Shown here: piece by piece, positions 10,625 to 19,915 of the stretch
How positions within the stretch are numbered: the stretch's first letter is position 1
Layout: each line of letters opens with the position of its first letter
NCBI RefSeq assembly: GCF_001514115.1
Contig: NZ_KQ948452.1
Location: 350,460-414,459, forward strand
From: Streptomyces olivochromogenes
Lineage (GTDB): Bacteria; Actinomycetota; Actinomycetes; Streptomycetales; Streptomycetaceae
Direction: 5' to 3'
DNA: 64,000 nt
Notes under the pieces: model-generated
What the model was told of the DNA's origin: nothing
What the model saw: the letters and a program-made list of their open reading frames with translations, nothing else
Database searches by the model: none
Program-made: the position numbers and the translations under genes

Positions 10625-11410
10625 TTGATCTACGGCGCCATGAAGTTTTCCATCGGAGGGCCGCTGAAGCTTGCCTTCAGGCCCTGGGTGGAAGGCCTCG
10701 AGAACATTCCCGCCGAGGGCCCCGCCATCCTGGCAAGCAATCACCTGTCGTTCTCGGACTCGTTCTTCCTGCCCGCGGTCCTCGACCGCAAGGTGACCTT
10801 CATCGCGAAGGCCGAGTACTTCACGACGCCCGGCGTCAAGGGCCGGATGACCGCCGCCTTCTTCAAGGGCGTCGGCCAGCTCCCGGTGGACCGCTCCGGC
10901 GCGCGCGGCGCGGGCGAGGCGGCCGTCAAGAGCGGCATCGACGTCATCGAGCGCGGTGAGCTGTTCGGCATCTACCCGGAGGGCACACGCTCGCCCGACG
11001 GGCGGCTGTACCGCGGCAAGCCGGGTGGCCTCGCGCGCGTGGCGCTCGCCACCGGCGCCCCGGTCATCCCGGTCGCCATGATCGACACCGAGAAGATCCA
11101 GCCGCCGGGCAAGGTGATGCCCAAGCTGATGCGCCCGGGCATCCGCATCGGCAAGCCGCTCGACTTCAGCCGCTACAACGGCATGGAGCACGACCGTTTC
11201 GTGCTGCGCGCGGTGACCGACGAGGTCATGTACGAGATCATGAAGCTCTCCGGCCAGGAGTACGTCGACATCTACGCGACGGCTGCCAAGCGGCAGATCG
11301 CGGACGCGGCGAAGGCCGAGAAGCAGGCGCTCAAGGAAGCCGAACAGGTGCAGAAGGAGGCCGCGAAGGCGGCCGAAGCCGAAACCGAAGAAGGACGGGC
11401 CGGCACCTAG
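10625..11410 (+). CDS. 1-acyl-sn-glycerol-3-phosphate acyltransferase (PlsC family)
   Basis: Transfers an acyl chain to lysophosphatidate or a related acceptor at the inner membrane face. At 261 aa it shows block I NHLSFSD (the HX4D catalytic motif) at about 39-45, block III EGTRSPDG and block IV-like VIPVAMIDT. The C-terminus is an unusual highly charged Lys/Glu/Ala helix (about residues 220-261), probably coiled coil or membrane-peripheral. The start is TTG with AGGAGG nine bases upstream. The mycobacterial counterpart by position is Rv2182c. It may be co-transcribed with macS, which follows within 35 bp. Confidence 0.9.
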   Translation: MIYGAMKFSIGGPLKLAFRPWVEGLENIPAEGPAILASNHLSFSDSFFLPAVLDRKVTFIAKAEYFTTPGVKGRMTAAFFKGVGQLPVDRSGARGAGEAAVKSGIDVIERGELFGIYPEGTRSPDGRLYRGKPGGLARVALATGAPVIPVAMIDTEKIQPPGKVMPKLMRPGIRIGKPLDFSRYNGMEHDRFVLRAVTDEVMYEIMKLSGQEYVDIYATAAKRQIADAAKAEKQALKEAEQVQKEAAKAAEAETEEGRAGT

Positions 11411-11444
11411 ACGCTTGCGTCGGGGGACGGTGGGGGTGGGGGAC

Positions 11445-12680
11445 ATGGCCAAGCGCGAGAGAGTCATGAGGATGTCGGTCGAGCAGCCGCTGTGGCGTGC
11501 GCTCACCGCCTACCGCGTGCTGACGATGCTGTACGCGATCGGGCTCTTCGCCACCGCGTTCCGCAAGTTCGCCCACCCCTGGGTGGCCATCGGGTACTAC
11601 GCGGTCCTGTTCGTCTGGACGCTCGCCACCCTGCCCAGGGTGGCGAACGCGGCGAGCTGCACCAAGCGCTTCCTCGCCGTCGACCTGACCATCGCGCTCA
11701 CCGGCATCATGCTCACGCCCGTCGCGGACACCCACCACCGCGTGGTGACCGGCGGCCCCACACTCCCGTCGATATGGACCGCGGGCTCCGTCCTGGCCTT
11801 CGCCATCAAGGGCGGCTGGCGCTGGGCGGCCTTCGCCTCGACGCTCGTCGCGGCCGTCAACCTCGTCGAGCGCGGTGCCCCCACCCGCGACACGGTCCAC
11901 AACGTGATCCTCGTCTGGGTCGCCTCCATCGCCATCGGATACGTCGTCGAGGTCGCCCGCGCCTCCGAGCTCACCCTCGCCCGCGCACTGGAGATCGAGG
12001 CCGCGACCCGCGAGCGCGAGCGCCTCGCCCGTGACATCCACGACGGTGTCCTGCAGGTCCTCGCCATGGTGCAGCGGCGGGCCTCCGCGCTCGGCGGCGA
12101 GGCCGCGGAGCTGGGCCGGATGGCCGGCGAGCAGGAGGTCGCGCTGCGCACCCTGGTCTCGGGCGGCCTGGTGCCCGTCTCGCGGGTGTCCGAGGACGCC
12201 ACGCTCGGCGCGGTCGTACGGGCCGTCGAGGAACCGGACGACGACCAGGACTCCCGGGGCCCTGTCGACCTGCGCGCCCTGCTGGCCCCGTACGCGAGCG
12301 CGCGCGTGACCTTCTCCGAGCCCGGCGCCCCGGTTCCTCTCCCTCCGGCCGCCGCCCGGGAGTTGGCCGCCGCCGTCGGTGCCGCCCTGGACAATGTCCG
12401 GGGGCACGTCGGAGAGGACGCCCGGGCCTGGATCCTCGTCGAGGACGAGCCGGACGAGGTGATCGTGACCGTACGCGACGAGGGCCCGGGCATCCCGGCG
12501 GGGCGGCTCGCCCAGGCCGAGGGGGAGGGGCGGCTCGGTGTGGCCCTGTCGATCCGGGGCCGGCTGCGCGACCTCGGCGGCGCGGCCGAACTGATCTCGG
12601 TGCCCGGCCAGGGCACGGAGGTCGAGCTGAGGGTACCGAAGGTTTCCAGGGTTTCACGGGGGAAGGCGGAGCAGCGATGA
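11445..12680 (+). CDS. macS: MacS-type sensor histidine kinase
   Basis: Membrane sensor kinase that I identify with MacS of the Streptomyces MacRS system, known to affect morphology and actinorhodin. At 411 aa it has four or five hydrophobic segments in residues 20-170 with no large extracellular loop, so it probably senses within the membrane. A HisKA_3 dimerisation box follows with the phospho-accepting His in RLARDIHDGVLQVLAMVQRR. The C-terminal ATPase domain has a recognisable N-like region (AAVGAALDNVRGH) and the G1 box DEGPGIP. The ATG at 11445 is preferred over a TTG at 11415 because of the purine-rich tract before it. Its stop overlaps macR by ATGA. Confidence 0.88.
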   Translation: MAKRERVMRMSVEQPLWRALTAYRVLTMLYAIGLFATAFRKFAHPWVAIGYYAVLFVWTLATLPRVANAASCTKRFLAVDLTIALTGIMLTPVADTHHRVVTGGPTLPSIWTAGSVLAFAIKGGWRWAAFASTLVAAVNLVERGAPTRDTVHNVILVWVASIAIGYVVEVARASELTLARALEIEAATRERERLARDIHDGVLQVLAMVQRRASALGGEAAELGRMAGEQEVALRTLVSGGLVPVSRVSEDATLGAVVRAVEEPDDDQDSRGPVDLRALLAPYASARVTFSEPGAPVPLPPAAARELAAAVGAALDNVRGHVGEDARAWILVEDEPDEVIVTVRDEGPGIPAGRLAQAEGEGRLGVALSIRGRLRDLGGAAELISVPGQGTEVELRVPKVSRVSRGKAEQR

Positions 12681-13369
12681 CGGAGGTCACCGACGTGGTG
12701 GGACAGGGGCCGATCAAGGTCATGGTGGTGGACGACCATCCCATGTGGCGCGACGCGGTCGCCCGCGACCTGGACGCGTCCGGTTTCGCCGTGGTCGCCA
12801 CCGCGGGCGACGGCGAGCAGGCGGTGCGCCGTGCGCGGGCCGCCGCGCCCGACGTCCTGGTGCTCGACCTGAACCTGCCCGCCAAGCCCGGAGTCCAGGT
12901 CTGCAAGGAACTGGTCGGCGGCAACCCGGCGTTGCGCGTCCTCGTCCTGTCGGCCAGCGGCGAGCACGCGGACGTCCTGGAGGCGGTGAAGTCCGGCGCC
13001 ACCGGCTATCTGCTGAAGTCGGCGTCCACGGAGGAGCTGATCGACGCGGTGCGCCGTACGGCCGTCGGCGACCCGGTGTTCACGCCGGGCCTCGCGGGCC
13101 TGGTCCTCGGCGAGTACCGCCGGCTGGCCTCCGAGCCCGCCCCCGCCGCGGGCGCCGACGAGCCCAAGGCCCCGCAGCTCACCGACCGCGAGACCGAGGT
13201 GTTGCGCCTGGTCGCCAAGGGCCTGAGCTACAAGCAGATCGCCGAGCGCCTGGTCATCTCCCACCGCACGGTCCAGAACCATGTGCAGAACACCCTGGGC
13301 AAGCTCCAGCTCCACAACCGGGTCGAGCTGGTGCGCTACGCCATAGAGCGCGGTCTCGACGAGGCGTAG
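12677..13369 (+). CDS. macR: MacR-type response regulator (NarL/LuxR family)
   Basis: A 230-aa DNA-binding response regulator and partner of MacS. The receiver domain spans about 13-130, with the acidic pair D19-D20, phosphoacceptor D64 (VLVLDLNLP) and the conserved Lys in GYLLKSAS. A linker of about 30 residues leads to a LuxR-type HTH at about 165-225 (LTDRETEVLRLVAKGLS, then HRTVQNHVQNTLGKL). The 4-nt overlap with macS indicates translational coupling. As I recall, the published MacR site is an inverted repeat with TGAGTAC half-sites. A degenerate copy lies near 34103 in this window. Confidence 0.9.
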   Translation: MTEVTDVVGQGPIKVMVVDDHPMWRDAVARDLDASGFAVVATAGDGEQAVRRARAAAPDVLVLDLNLPAKPGVQVCKELVGGNPALRVLVLSASGEHADVLEAVKSGATGYLLKSASTEELIDAVRRTAVGDPVFTPGLAGLVLGEYRRLASEPAPAAGADEPKAPQLTDRETEVLRLVAKGLSYKQIAERLVISHRTVQNHVQNTLGKLQLHNRVELVRYAIERGLDEA

Positions 13370-13439
13370 ACCCCGACGAGTGGGCGGCGTAAACCCTGGT
13401 TGACCCACCATCGAGTGAAGGCGAGTGATCAACACCCGC

Positions 13440-13457
13440 ACAATTCACCGGAATTGT
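13440..13457. promoter_or_regulatory. Operator-like palindrome upstream of pfkA
   Basis: ACAATTC (13440-13446) and GAATTGT (13451-13457) form a perfect 7-4-7 inverted repeat about 80 bp before the pfkA ATG. It is unusually AT-rich for this genome. No known regulator is recognised. Confidence 0.45.
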
Positions 13458-13536
13458 CCTTCCGCCCCATGCCGAAGTGACCTGGATCACTATTAGCGTG
13501 AGTCCCCTCAGGCAATCGCGGCGAAGGGACTTTTCC

Positions 13537-14565
13537 ATGCGGGTCGGAGTACTGACCGGAGGCGGCGACTGCCCCGGACTCAACGCCGTCATCCGGGGCA
13601 TCGTCCGCAAGGGCGTACAGGAGTACGGATACGACTTCGTCGGCTTCCGGGACGGCTGGCGCGGACCTCTCGAGAACGACACCCTGCGGCTGGACATCCC
13701 CGCCGTGCGCGGCATCCTGCCGCGCGGTGGCACCATCCTCGGCTCCTCGCGGACGAACCCGCTCAAGCAGGAGAACGGCATCCGCCGCATCAAGGAGAAC
13801 CTCGCCAAGCAGGAGGTCGAGGCGCTCATCGCGATCGGCGGCGAGGACACGCTCGGCGTCGCCGCGCGCCTCACCGACGAGTACGGCGTGCCCGTCGTCG
13901 GCGTGCCGAAGACCATCGACAACGACCTGTCCGCCACCGACTACACCTTCGGCTTCGACACCGCCGTCGGCATCGCCACCGAGGCGATCGACCGCCTGCA
14001 CACCACCGCCGAGTCGCACATGCGCGTCCTCGTCTGCGAGGTGATGGGCCGTCATGCGGGCTGGATCGCCATCCACTCGGGCCTGGCCGGTGGCGCCAAC
14101 GTCATCCTCATCCCCGAGCAGCGCTTCGACGTCGACCAGGTGTGCGCCTATGTGACCTCGCGGTTCAAGGCCTCGTACGCGCCGATCGTGGTCGTCGCCG
14201 AGGGTGCGATGCCCAAGGACGGCCAGATGGTCCTGAAGGACGAGTCCCTCGACTCCTTCGGCCATGTACGCCTCTCCGGGGTCGGCGAGTGGCTGGCCAA
14301 GGAGATCGAGAAGCGCACCGGCAAGGAGGCCCGCACCACGGTCCTCGGGCACATCCAGCGCGGCGGCACCCCCAGTGCCTTCGACCGCTGGCTCGCCACC
14401 CGCTTCGGGCTGCACGCCATCGAGGCCGTCCGTGACGGCGACTTCGGCAAGATGGTCGCCCTGCGCGGCACGGACATCGTCCGGGTCCCGATCGCGGAGG
14501 CCACGGCCAAGCTGAAGACGGTCGACCCGAAGCTGTACGAGGAGGTCGGGGTCTTCTTCGGCTGA
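13537..14565 (+). CDS. pfkA: 6-phosphofructokinase, group III (possibly pyrophosphate-using)
   Basis: Phosphorylates fructose 6-phosphate to fructose 1,6-bisphosphate in glycolysis. At 342 aa it has the length of actinobacterial group III enzymes. Motifs are GGGDCPGLN at about 8-16, AIGGEDTLG at about 99-107, catalytic PKTIDNDL at about 124 and MGRHAGWIA. Residue 104 is Asp (GGEDT), where ATP-specific enzymes carry Gly. Together with the Lys of PKTIDND this is the combination linked to pyrophosphate use. The ATG at 13537 follows GAAGGGA at good spacing, which excludes the 20-residue upstream extension. It converges on the anthranilate synthase gene across a shared terminator. Confidence 0.9.
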   Translation: MRVGVLTGGGDCPGLNAVIRGIVRKGVQEYGYDFVGFRDGWRGPLENDTLRLDIPAVRGILPRGGTILGSSRTNPLKQENGIRRIKENLAKQEVEALIAIGGEDTLGVAARLTDEYGVPVVGVPKTIDNDLSATDYTFGFDTAVGIATEAIDRLHTTAESHMRVLVCEVMGRHAGWIAIHSGLAGGANVILIPEQRFDVDQVCAYVTSRFKASYAPIVVVAEGAMPKDGQMVLKDESLDSFGHVRLSGVGEWLAKEIEKRTGKEARTTVLGHIQRGGTPSAFDRWLATRFGLHAIEAVRDGDFGKMVALRGTDIVRVPIAEATAKLKTVDPKLYEEVGVFFG

Positions 14566-14586
14566 GGCGCCCCTCCCCGCGATCCC

Positions 14587-14624
14587 GCCGGCCGTACGGG
14601 CCTCCCGACACCCGTGCGGCCGGC
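14587..14624. terminator. Bidirectional terminator between pfkA and trpE
   Basis: GCCGGCCGTACGGG (14587-14600) pairs with 14611-14624 with one mismatched position, giving a 14-bp stem and 10-nt loop. It lies between two convergent stops (14565 and 14648) and can serve both. Confidence 0.7.
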
Positions 14625-14647
14625 GTCCTCCACCACGGCTGCCACGA

Positions 14648-16528
14648 CTACACGGAGGGCCGCCGCTCCGACAGCGCGCCGGCGCCCCGCAGCCGACCGA
14701 CCAGCTCCCGCACGACGGCCGTCCCGTTCAGCGTCAGTACCGACTCCGGGTGGAACTGCACACCCGCGAACCCGGGCCCGCGCAGCGCGTGCACCTCACC
14801 GCCGTCGGTGCGGCTGACCTCGATGCCATGGGCCGACAGCTCGGCCGCCGTCTCCTCGTCGCAGTGCGCCACGAAGCTGTTGTAGAAACCGACGGTCTCG
14901 GCCCGCCCGAAGAGATCGATCTCCGTCTGCGCGCCCTGGTACGGGACCTCCTTGCGTACGATCTCCAGGCCCAGCTCCGCCGCGATCAGCTCGTGCCCGA
15001 GACAGACGCCGAGCACGCCGTGCGCGTGCCCCCCGATCACCTCGGCGGTGAGCTCCCGCAGGAACCGCATCTTGGGATCGTCCAGGTTCAAGGGGTCGCC
15101 CGGGCCGGGGCCCAGGACCAGCGGCCCCTCGTGCGCCCGCACCGCCTCCCGCAGCCCCGGTTCGTCGTAGCGCCGCACGGTCACCTCGAGTCCCGAGGAC
15201 CGCAGCACATGCGCGAGCATCGCCGTGAAGGTGTCCTCGGCGTCCACGACCAGCGCATGGCCCTCCAGCTCACGCGCCTGCTCCTGCATCCGCAGCCAGA
15301 ACGGCGCGAGCGAGGCCCGCCGCCCGTCCAGCGCCGCCCGCACCCGGGGATCGTCGGCGAGCCTGGGCCGTACGCCCTCCGCGCGGGCCCCGGCCTCCAC
15401 GACCCCCAGCGCCGCCAGCACCCCCGCGGCCTTCGCGTGCGTCTCGGCGACCTCGCCCGCCGGATCCGATCCCCGGACGAGGGTGGCGCCGACCGGCACC
15501 CGCAGCCGCCCGTCCGCGTCGATGTCGGCGGTCCGGATGAGGATGGGCGAGTCGAGGGTCTGGGCGCCGCCTGCGTCGCGGCCGATGAGGGCCAGCGCAC
15601 CCGCGTAGTAGCCCCGCCCGCCGACCTCGTGCCGCTCGATCACCCGGCACGCGTTCTGCACCGGCGACCCCGTGACGGTCGCCGCGAACATGGTCTCCTT
15701 CAGGACCTCGCGCACATCCATGGAGGACCGGCCCCGCAGCTCGTACTCGGTGTGCGCGAGGTGGGCCATCTCCTTGAGCCGCGGACCGATCACCACGCCG
15801 CCCATGTCACCGACCGTGCACATCATTTTGAGCTCCTCGTCGACGACCATCGAGAGCTCCTCGATCTCCTTGCCGTCGGCGAGGAAGCCGAGCAGGTCGT
15901 CCGCGCTGGGCCCCCCGGCCGGATAGCGGTACGTGCCGCTGATCGGGTTCATCACGACGGTCCCGCCCGACATCCGCACGTGCACCTCGGGGCTCGCGCC
16001 CACAAGCGTGCGCTCCCCGGTGTGCACGACGAACGTCCAGTACGCGCCCCGCTCACCGACCAGCAGCCGCCGGAACAGGGCCAGCGCGTCGGCCCGCCCG
16101 AACCCCGGGATCGCGCCCTCGTACGTACGCCGGATCACGAAGTTCGCGCCCTCGCCGCGTCCGATCTCCTCCTCCAGCACGCGCCCGACGATCCCCGCGT
16201 ACTCCTCGTCGGCGACGTCGAAGCCCCCGCCCGTGACACGCACCTCGTGCGCCGGCAGCTCCGCCAGCGCCCGCTCCAGCGGCAGGACGTGCGTCTCCTC
16301 GGGGGTCAGCACCGCGAGCGGCGTGCCGTCGTCGCGGACGTCGAAGCCACGCTCCCTGATCTGGCGGAAGGGGACGAGCGCGAGTCCCTCGCCGGGGAGG
16401 TCGGCGAGGCGGTCGCAGGTGCTGACCGGTCCGAGCAGCAGCTCGACGGTGTCGTGATCGTGACCGGGGGTGCGGCGCCGCAGCAGGGCGAACGGGCGGG
16501 GATCGTCCAGCAGGTCGAGCAGGTTCAT
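14648..16528 (-). CDS. trpE: Fused anthranilate synthase (TrpE-TrpG)
   Basis: Converts chorismate and glutamine to anthranilate, the first step of tryptophan synthesis. At 626 aa it fuses the chorismate-binding component I (about residues 1-410, with GSPVQNACRVI and the ISGTYRYPAGG region) to a glutamine amidotransferase (about 440-620; nucleophile Cys in GVCLGHE, His/Glu in FHPESVL). The ATG at 16528 is chosen because GAAGGAA precedes it; a TTG at 16588 lies inside the attenuator loop region. A leader peptide with three consecutive Trp codons and a terminator lie upstream. A PhzE-like role in secondary metabolism is possible, but the Trp attenuator argues for tryptophan supply. Confidence 0.92.
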   Translation of the reverse strand: MNLLDLLDDPRPFALLRRRTPGHDHDTVELLLGPVSTCDRLADLPGEGLALVPFRQIRERGFDVRDDGTPLAVLTPEETHVLPLERALAELPAHEVRVTGGGFDVADEEYAGIVGRVLEEEIGRGEGANFVIRRTYEGAIPGFGRADALALFRRLLVGERGAYWTFVVHTGERTLVGASPEVHVRMSGGTVVMNPISGTYRYPAGGPSADDLLGFLADGKEIEELSMVVDEELKMMCTVGDMGGVVIGPRLKEMAHLAHTEYELRGRSSMDVREVLKETMFAATVTGSPVQNACRVIERHEVGGRGYYAGALALIGRDAGGAQTLDSPILIRTADIDADGRLRVPVGATLVRGSDPAGEVAETHAKAAGVLAALGVVEAGARAEGVRPRLADDPRVRAALDGRRASLAPFWLRMQEQARELEGHALVVDAEDTFTAMLAHVLRSSGLEVTVRRYDEPGLREAVRAHEGPLVLGPGPGDPLNLDDPKMRFLRELTAEVIGGHAHGVLGVCLGHELIAAELGLEIVRKEVPYQGAQTEIDLFGRAETVGFYNSFVAHCDEETAAELSAHGIEVSRTDGGEVHALRGPGFAGVQFHPESVLTLNGTAVVRELVGRLRGAGALSERRPSV

Positions 16529-16592
16529 CGGTCCTGTTCCTTCTCTCGGATTGAAGAAATCTCGGAGAGGAACGGCCCGTGTCCGCAAACAC

Positions 16593-16619
16593 CGAAGGCC
16601 GCCCCTCGGGCGGCCTTCG
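16593..16619 (-). terminator. trp attenuator hairpin
   Basis: CGAAGGCCGCCC (16593-16604) pairs perfectly with 16608-16619 around a 3-nt loop. It lies 21 nt after the leader-peptide stop and about 65 nt before the trpE start, and is followed on the minus strand by GTGTTT. Position and strength fit a transcription attenuator. Confidence 0.85.
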
Positions 16620-16640
16620 CGAAGTCTTGCGTACGCGCAG

Positions 16641-16697
16641 TCAGTGGGCCGCCGGATGAGCGGTCCACCACCAGTTCTGGGTCGAGTGCGCGAACAT
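16641..16697 (-). CDS. trpL: trp leader peptide with three consecutive Trp codons
   Basis: An 18-codon reading frame on the minus strand, MFAHSTQNWWWTAHPAAH, ends in TGA just before the attenuator. The tandem Trp codons at 16665-16673 are statistically striking, since Trp is rare. This is the classic sensor for charged tRNA-Trp: when Trp is scarce the ribosome stalls on WWW and the downstream hairpin is not formed. Similar leader peptides are known ahead of Streptomyces trpE genes. It is the cis-regulator of the TrpE-TrpG fusion gene. Confidence 0.9.
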   Translation of the reverse strand: MFAHSTQNWWWTAHPAAH

Positions 16698-16820
16698 GCG
16701 CCGCACCTTACCCGACGTCAGGGGCGGGCAACAGCGTGAACCGTCCACGCCCTGCGTTCCTGTCGCTCGGTCACCGGCCATGGATGGCATGGCTCAGGAA
16801 GCCCGACCGAGGAGAGAACC

Positions 16821-18026
16821 ATGTACGCAGCCCGTTCCCCCCGGCACCGCCGAGGCGGCGTCCGAACGCTCACCGTGTGCGCCGCCGCCGCGGCCCTCGC
16901 CGCCGGCCCGCTCGGCACCGCACGCGCGGCCGGGACCGACGACACCGTCAAGGTCACCTACCGCGGCCACGAGTTCACCGTCCCCGCCTCCTGGCCGATC
17001 GTGGACCTGGAGAAACACCCGGACGTCTGTGTCCGCTTCGACCGGCACGCCGTGTACCTCGGCACGCCCGGCGACCAGCAGCAGTGTCCGGCGGGGGCGA
17101 GGGGACGTACCGAGGCGCTCCTGATCCAGCCGTCCGTCATCAAGGGCCGCACCGCCAGCGAGAACCGCACGGCCCGAACGTTCCGGGTCACCGCCGACCG
17201 GATCGCCGTGACCGCCGCGTACGCGCAGGACCGTACGAGGATCCAGGACATCCTGCGCGACGCCGGTCTGCCGGACGCCGCCGCGGGGACCGACGAGGGC
17301 GCGGGCGTGCCCGCCGCGGCGCCGCTGCCCGCCGACGCGACCTCCTTCCGCGGCGAGGGCTTCGACGCCTGCACCGCGCCGGGCCAGACGGCGATGGACG
17401 CCTGGCGGGACGACTCCGACTACGGGGCCGTCGGCGTCTACATCGGGGGGATCAACCGCGCCTGCGTCCAGAGCAGACTTACCGCCGCCTGGCTGCGGAC
17501 GCAGTACGCCAACGGCTGGCGGTTCATCCCGCTGTACGTCGGCCGCCAGCCCTCCTCCGGCGGGAGCAGCTGCGGTGGCGGCTGCGAGGCGATCACCGAC
17601 CCCGTGCCGCAGGGCACCGAGGCCGCCGACGACGTGGTCAAGCAGGCGACCACGCTGGGCTTCCCCAAAGGCACGGTGCTCTACAGCGACCTGGAGCACT
17701 ACACCCGCGGCTCCACCGTCACCAGCCGGGTGCTGTCGTACCTCGACGCCTACACCGAGCGCCTGCACGCACTGGGCTACCGCTCCGGTGTCTACGGCAA
17801 CACCTCGTCCCTGGTCACCGACCTCGTGGCCAACAAGAGCCGCGTCACCCTGCCCGACGTGCTCCACTTCGCCCACTGGAACGGCGAGTCGACGACCACG
17901 GACTCGACGATCCCCGCGGACCTGTGGGCCGACCACCAGCGCGTCCACCAGTACAAGGGCGACACGACCGAGACGCACGGCGGCGTGAAGATCTCCATCG
18001 ACCGCGACCGGCTCGACGTGGACTAG
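16821..18026 (+). CDS. Secreted DUF1906 (glycoside-hydrolase-like) protein
   Basis: A 401-aa exported protein. A signal peptide spans about 1-37 (Arg-rich start, TLTVCAAAAALAAGP, then a cleavage-like site at ARAAG). A beta-rich N-terminal region of about 130 residues is followed by a DUF1906 / Rv2525c-like TIM-barrel domain from about residue 180, beginning GFDACTAPGQTAMDAW. Its strand motifs are VGVYIGGI, RFIPLYVGRQ and TVLYSDLEHY, an Asp/Glu pair where related GH25-like enzymes carry catalytic acids. The family is predicted to act on cell-wall or other polysaccharides, but activity is unproven. The start ATG follows GGAGAGAACC. A terminator-like hairpin follows the stop. Confidence 0.85.
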   Translation: MYAARSPRHRRGGVRTLTVCAAAAALAAGPLGTARAAGTDDTVKVTYRGHEFTVPASWPIVDLEKHPDVCVRFDRHAVYLGTPGDQQQCPAGARGRTEALLIQPSVIKGRTASENRTARTFRVTADRIAVTAAYAQDRTRIQDILRDAGLPDAAAGTDEGAGVPAAAPLPADATSFRGEGFDACTAPGQTAMDAWRDDSDYGAVGVYIGGINRACVQSRLTAAWLRTQYANGWRFIPLYVGRQPSSGGSSCGGGCEAITDPVPQGTEAADDVVKQATTLGFPKGTVLYSDLEHYTRGSTVTSRVLSYLDAYTERLHALGYRSGVYGNTSSLVTDLVANKSRVTLPDVLHFAHWNGESTTTDSTIPADLWADHQRVHQYKGDTTETHGGVKISIDRDRLDVD

Positions 18027-19514
<1,488 letters not shown>

Positions 19515-19543
19515 CGGGTTCGCCTGTTACACCTGAGTGAAGT

Positions 19544-19573
19544 GGGGCGCGGATCACATACGATCCGCGCCCC
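19544..19573 (+). terminator. Terminator after aroH
   Basis: GGGGCGCGGATC (19544-19555) pairs perfectly with 19562-19573 around a 6-nt loop, followed by a short T-run (CTTTTG) at 19580-19585. It lies 30 nt after the aroH stop. Confidence 0.8.
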
Positions 19574-19603
19574 CTCCCACTTTTGCGGTTCCTGAGTGAT
19601 GGG

Positions 19604-19622
19604 TAAGGTTAGGTTTGCCTCA
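19604..19622 (+). promoter_or_regulatory. Iron box (DmdR/IdeR-type operator) upstream of bfd
   Basis: The 19-bp stretch beginning TAAGGTTAGG matches 14 of 19 positions of the actinobacterial iron box consensus (TTAGGTTAGGCTAACCTAA). It lies about 50 bp before bfd, a gene whose homologues are induced by iron limitation. Iron-bound DmdR1 would repress here. Confidence 0.75.
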
Positions 19623-19672
19623 CCGGTCAACGGGACGGCATCAGACATCAATCCCGCCGGGAGGTGAACCGC

Positions 19673-19915
19673 GTGTACGTATGCAGTTGCTTCGGAGTCA
19701 CCGAACAGCAGGTCAGGCAGCACGCGGAGAACGGCGCCTGCACGCCCCGCCAGATAGCCTCCGCCTCCAAGGCGGGCACGGACTGCGGCTCCTGCGTCCG
19801 CAGCATCCAGGCGATCCTCGGCCGTGGCGCCTGCCCCCGCCGTGAGCTGGCCGAACAGGGCAAGCCGGTACTGACCGAGCTGTCCCCGGCGCAGAGCCTG
19901 GAAGAAGCCGCCTAG
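19673..19915 (+). CDS. bfd: Bacterioferritin-associated ferredoxin, (2Fe-2S)
   Basis: An 80-aa [2Fe-2S] protein that reduces bacterioferritin to release stored iron. The four cluster cysteines follow the BFD pattern: CSC at about 4-6, then DCGSC after about 34 residues. The GTG at 19673 is preferred over the one at 19664 because GGGAGGTG sits six bases upstream. It is preceded by an iron box, so iron starvation should induce it. Its stop codon shares a CTAG palindrome with the stop of the convergent bfr gene. Confidence 0.92.
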   Translation: MYVCSCFGVTEQQVRQHAENGACTPRQIASASKAGTDCGSCVRSIQAILGRGACPRRELAEQGKPVLTELSPAQSLEEAA

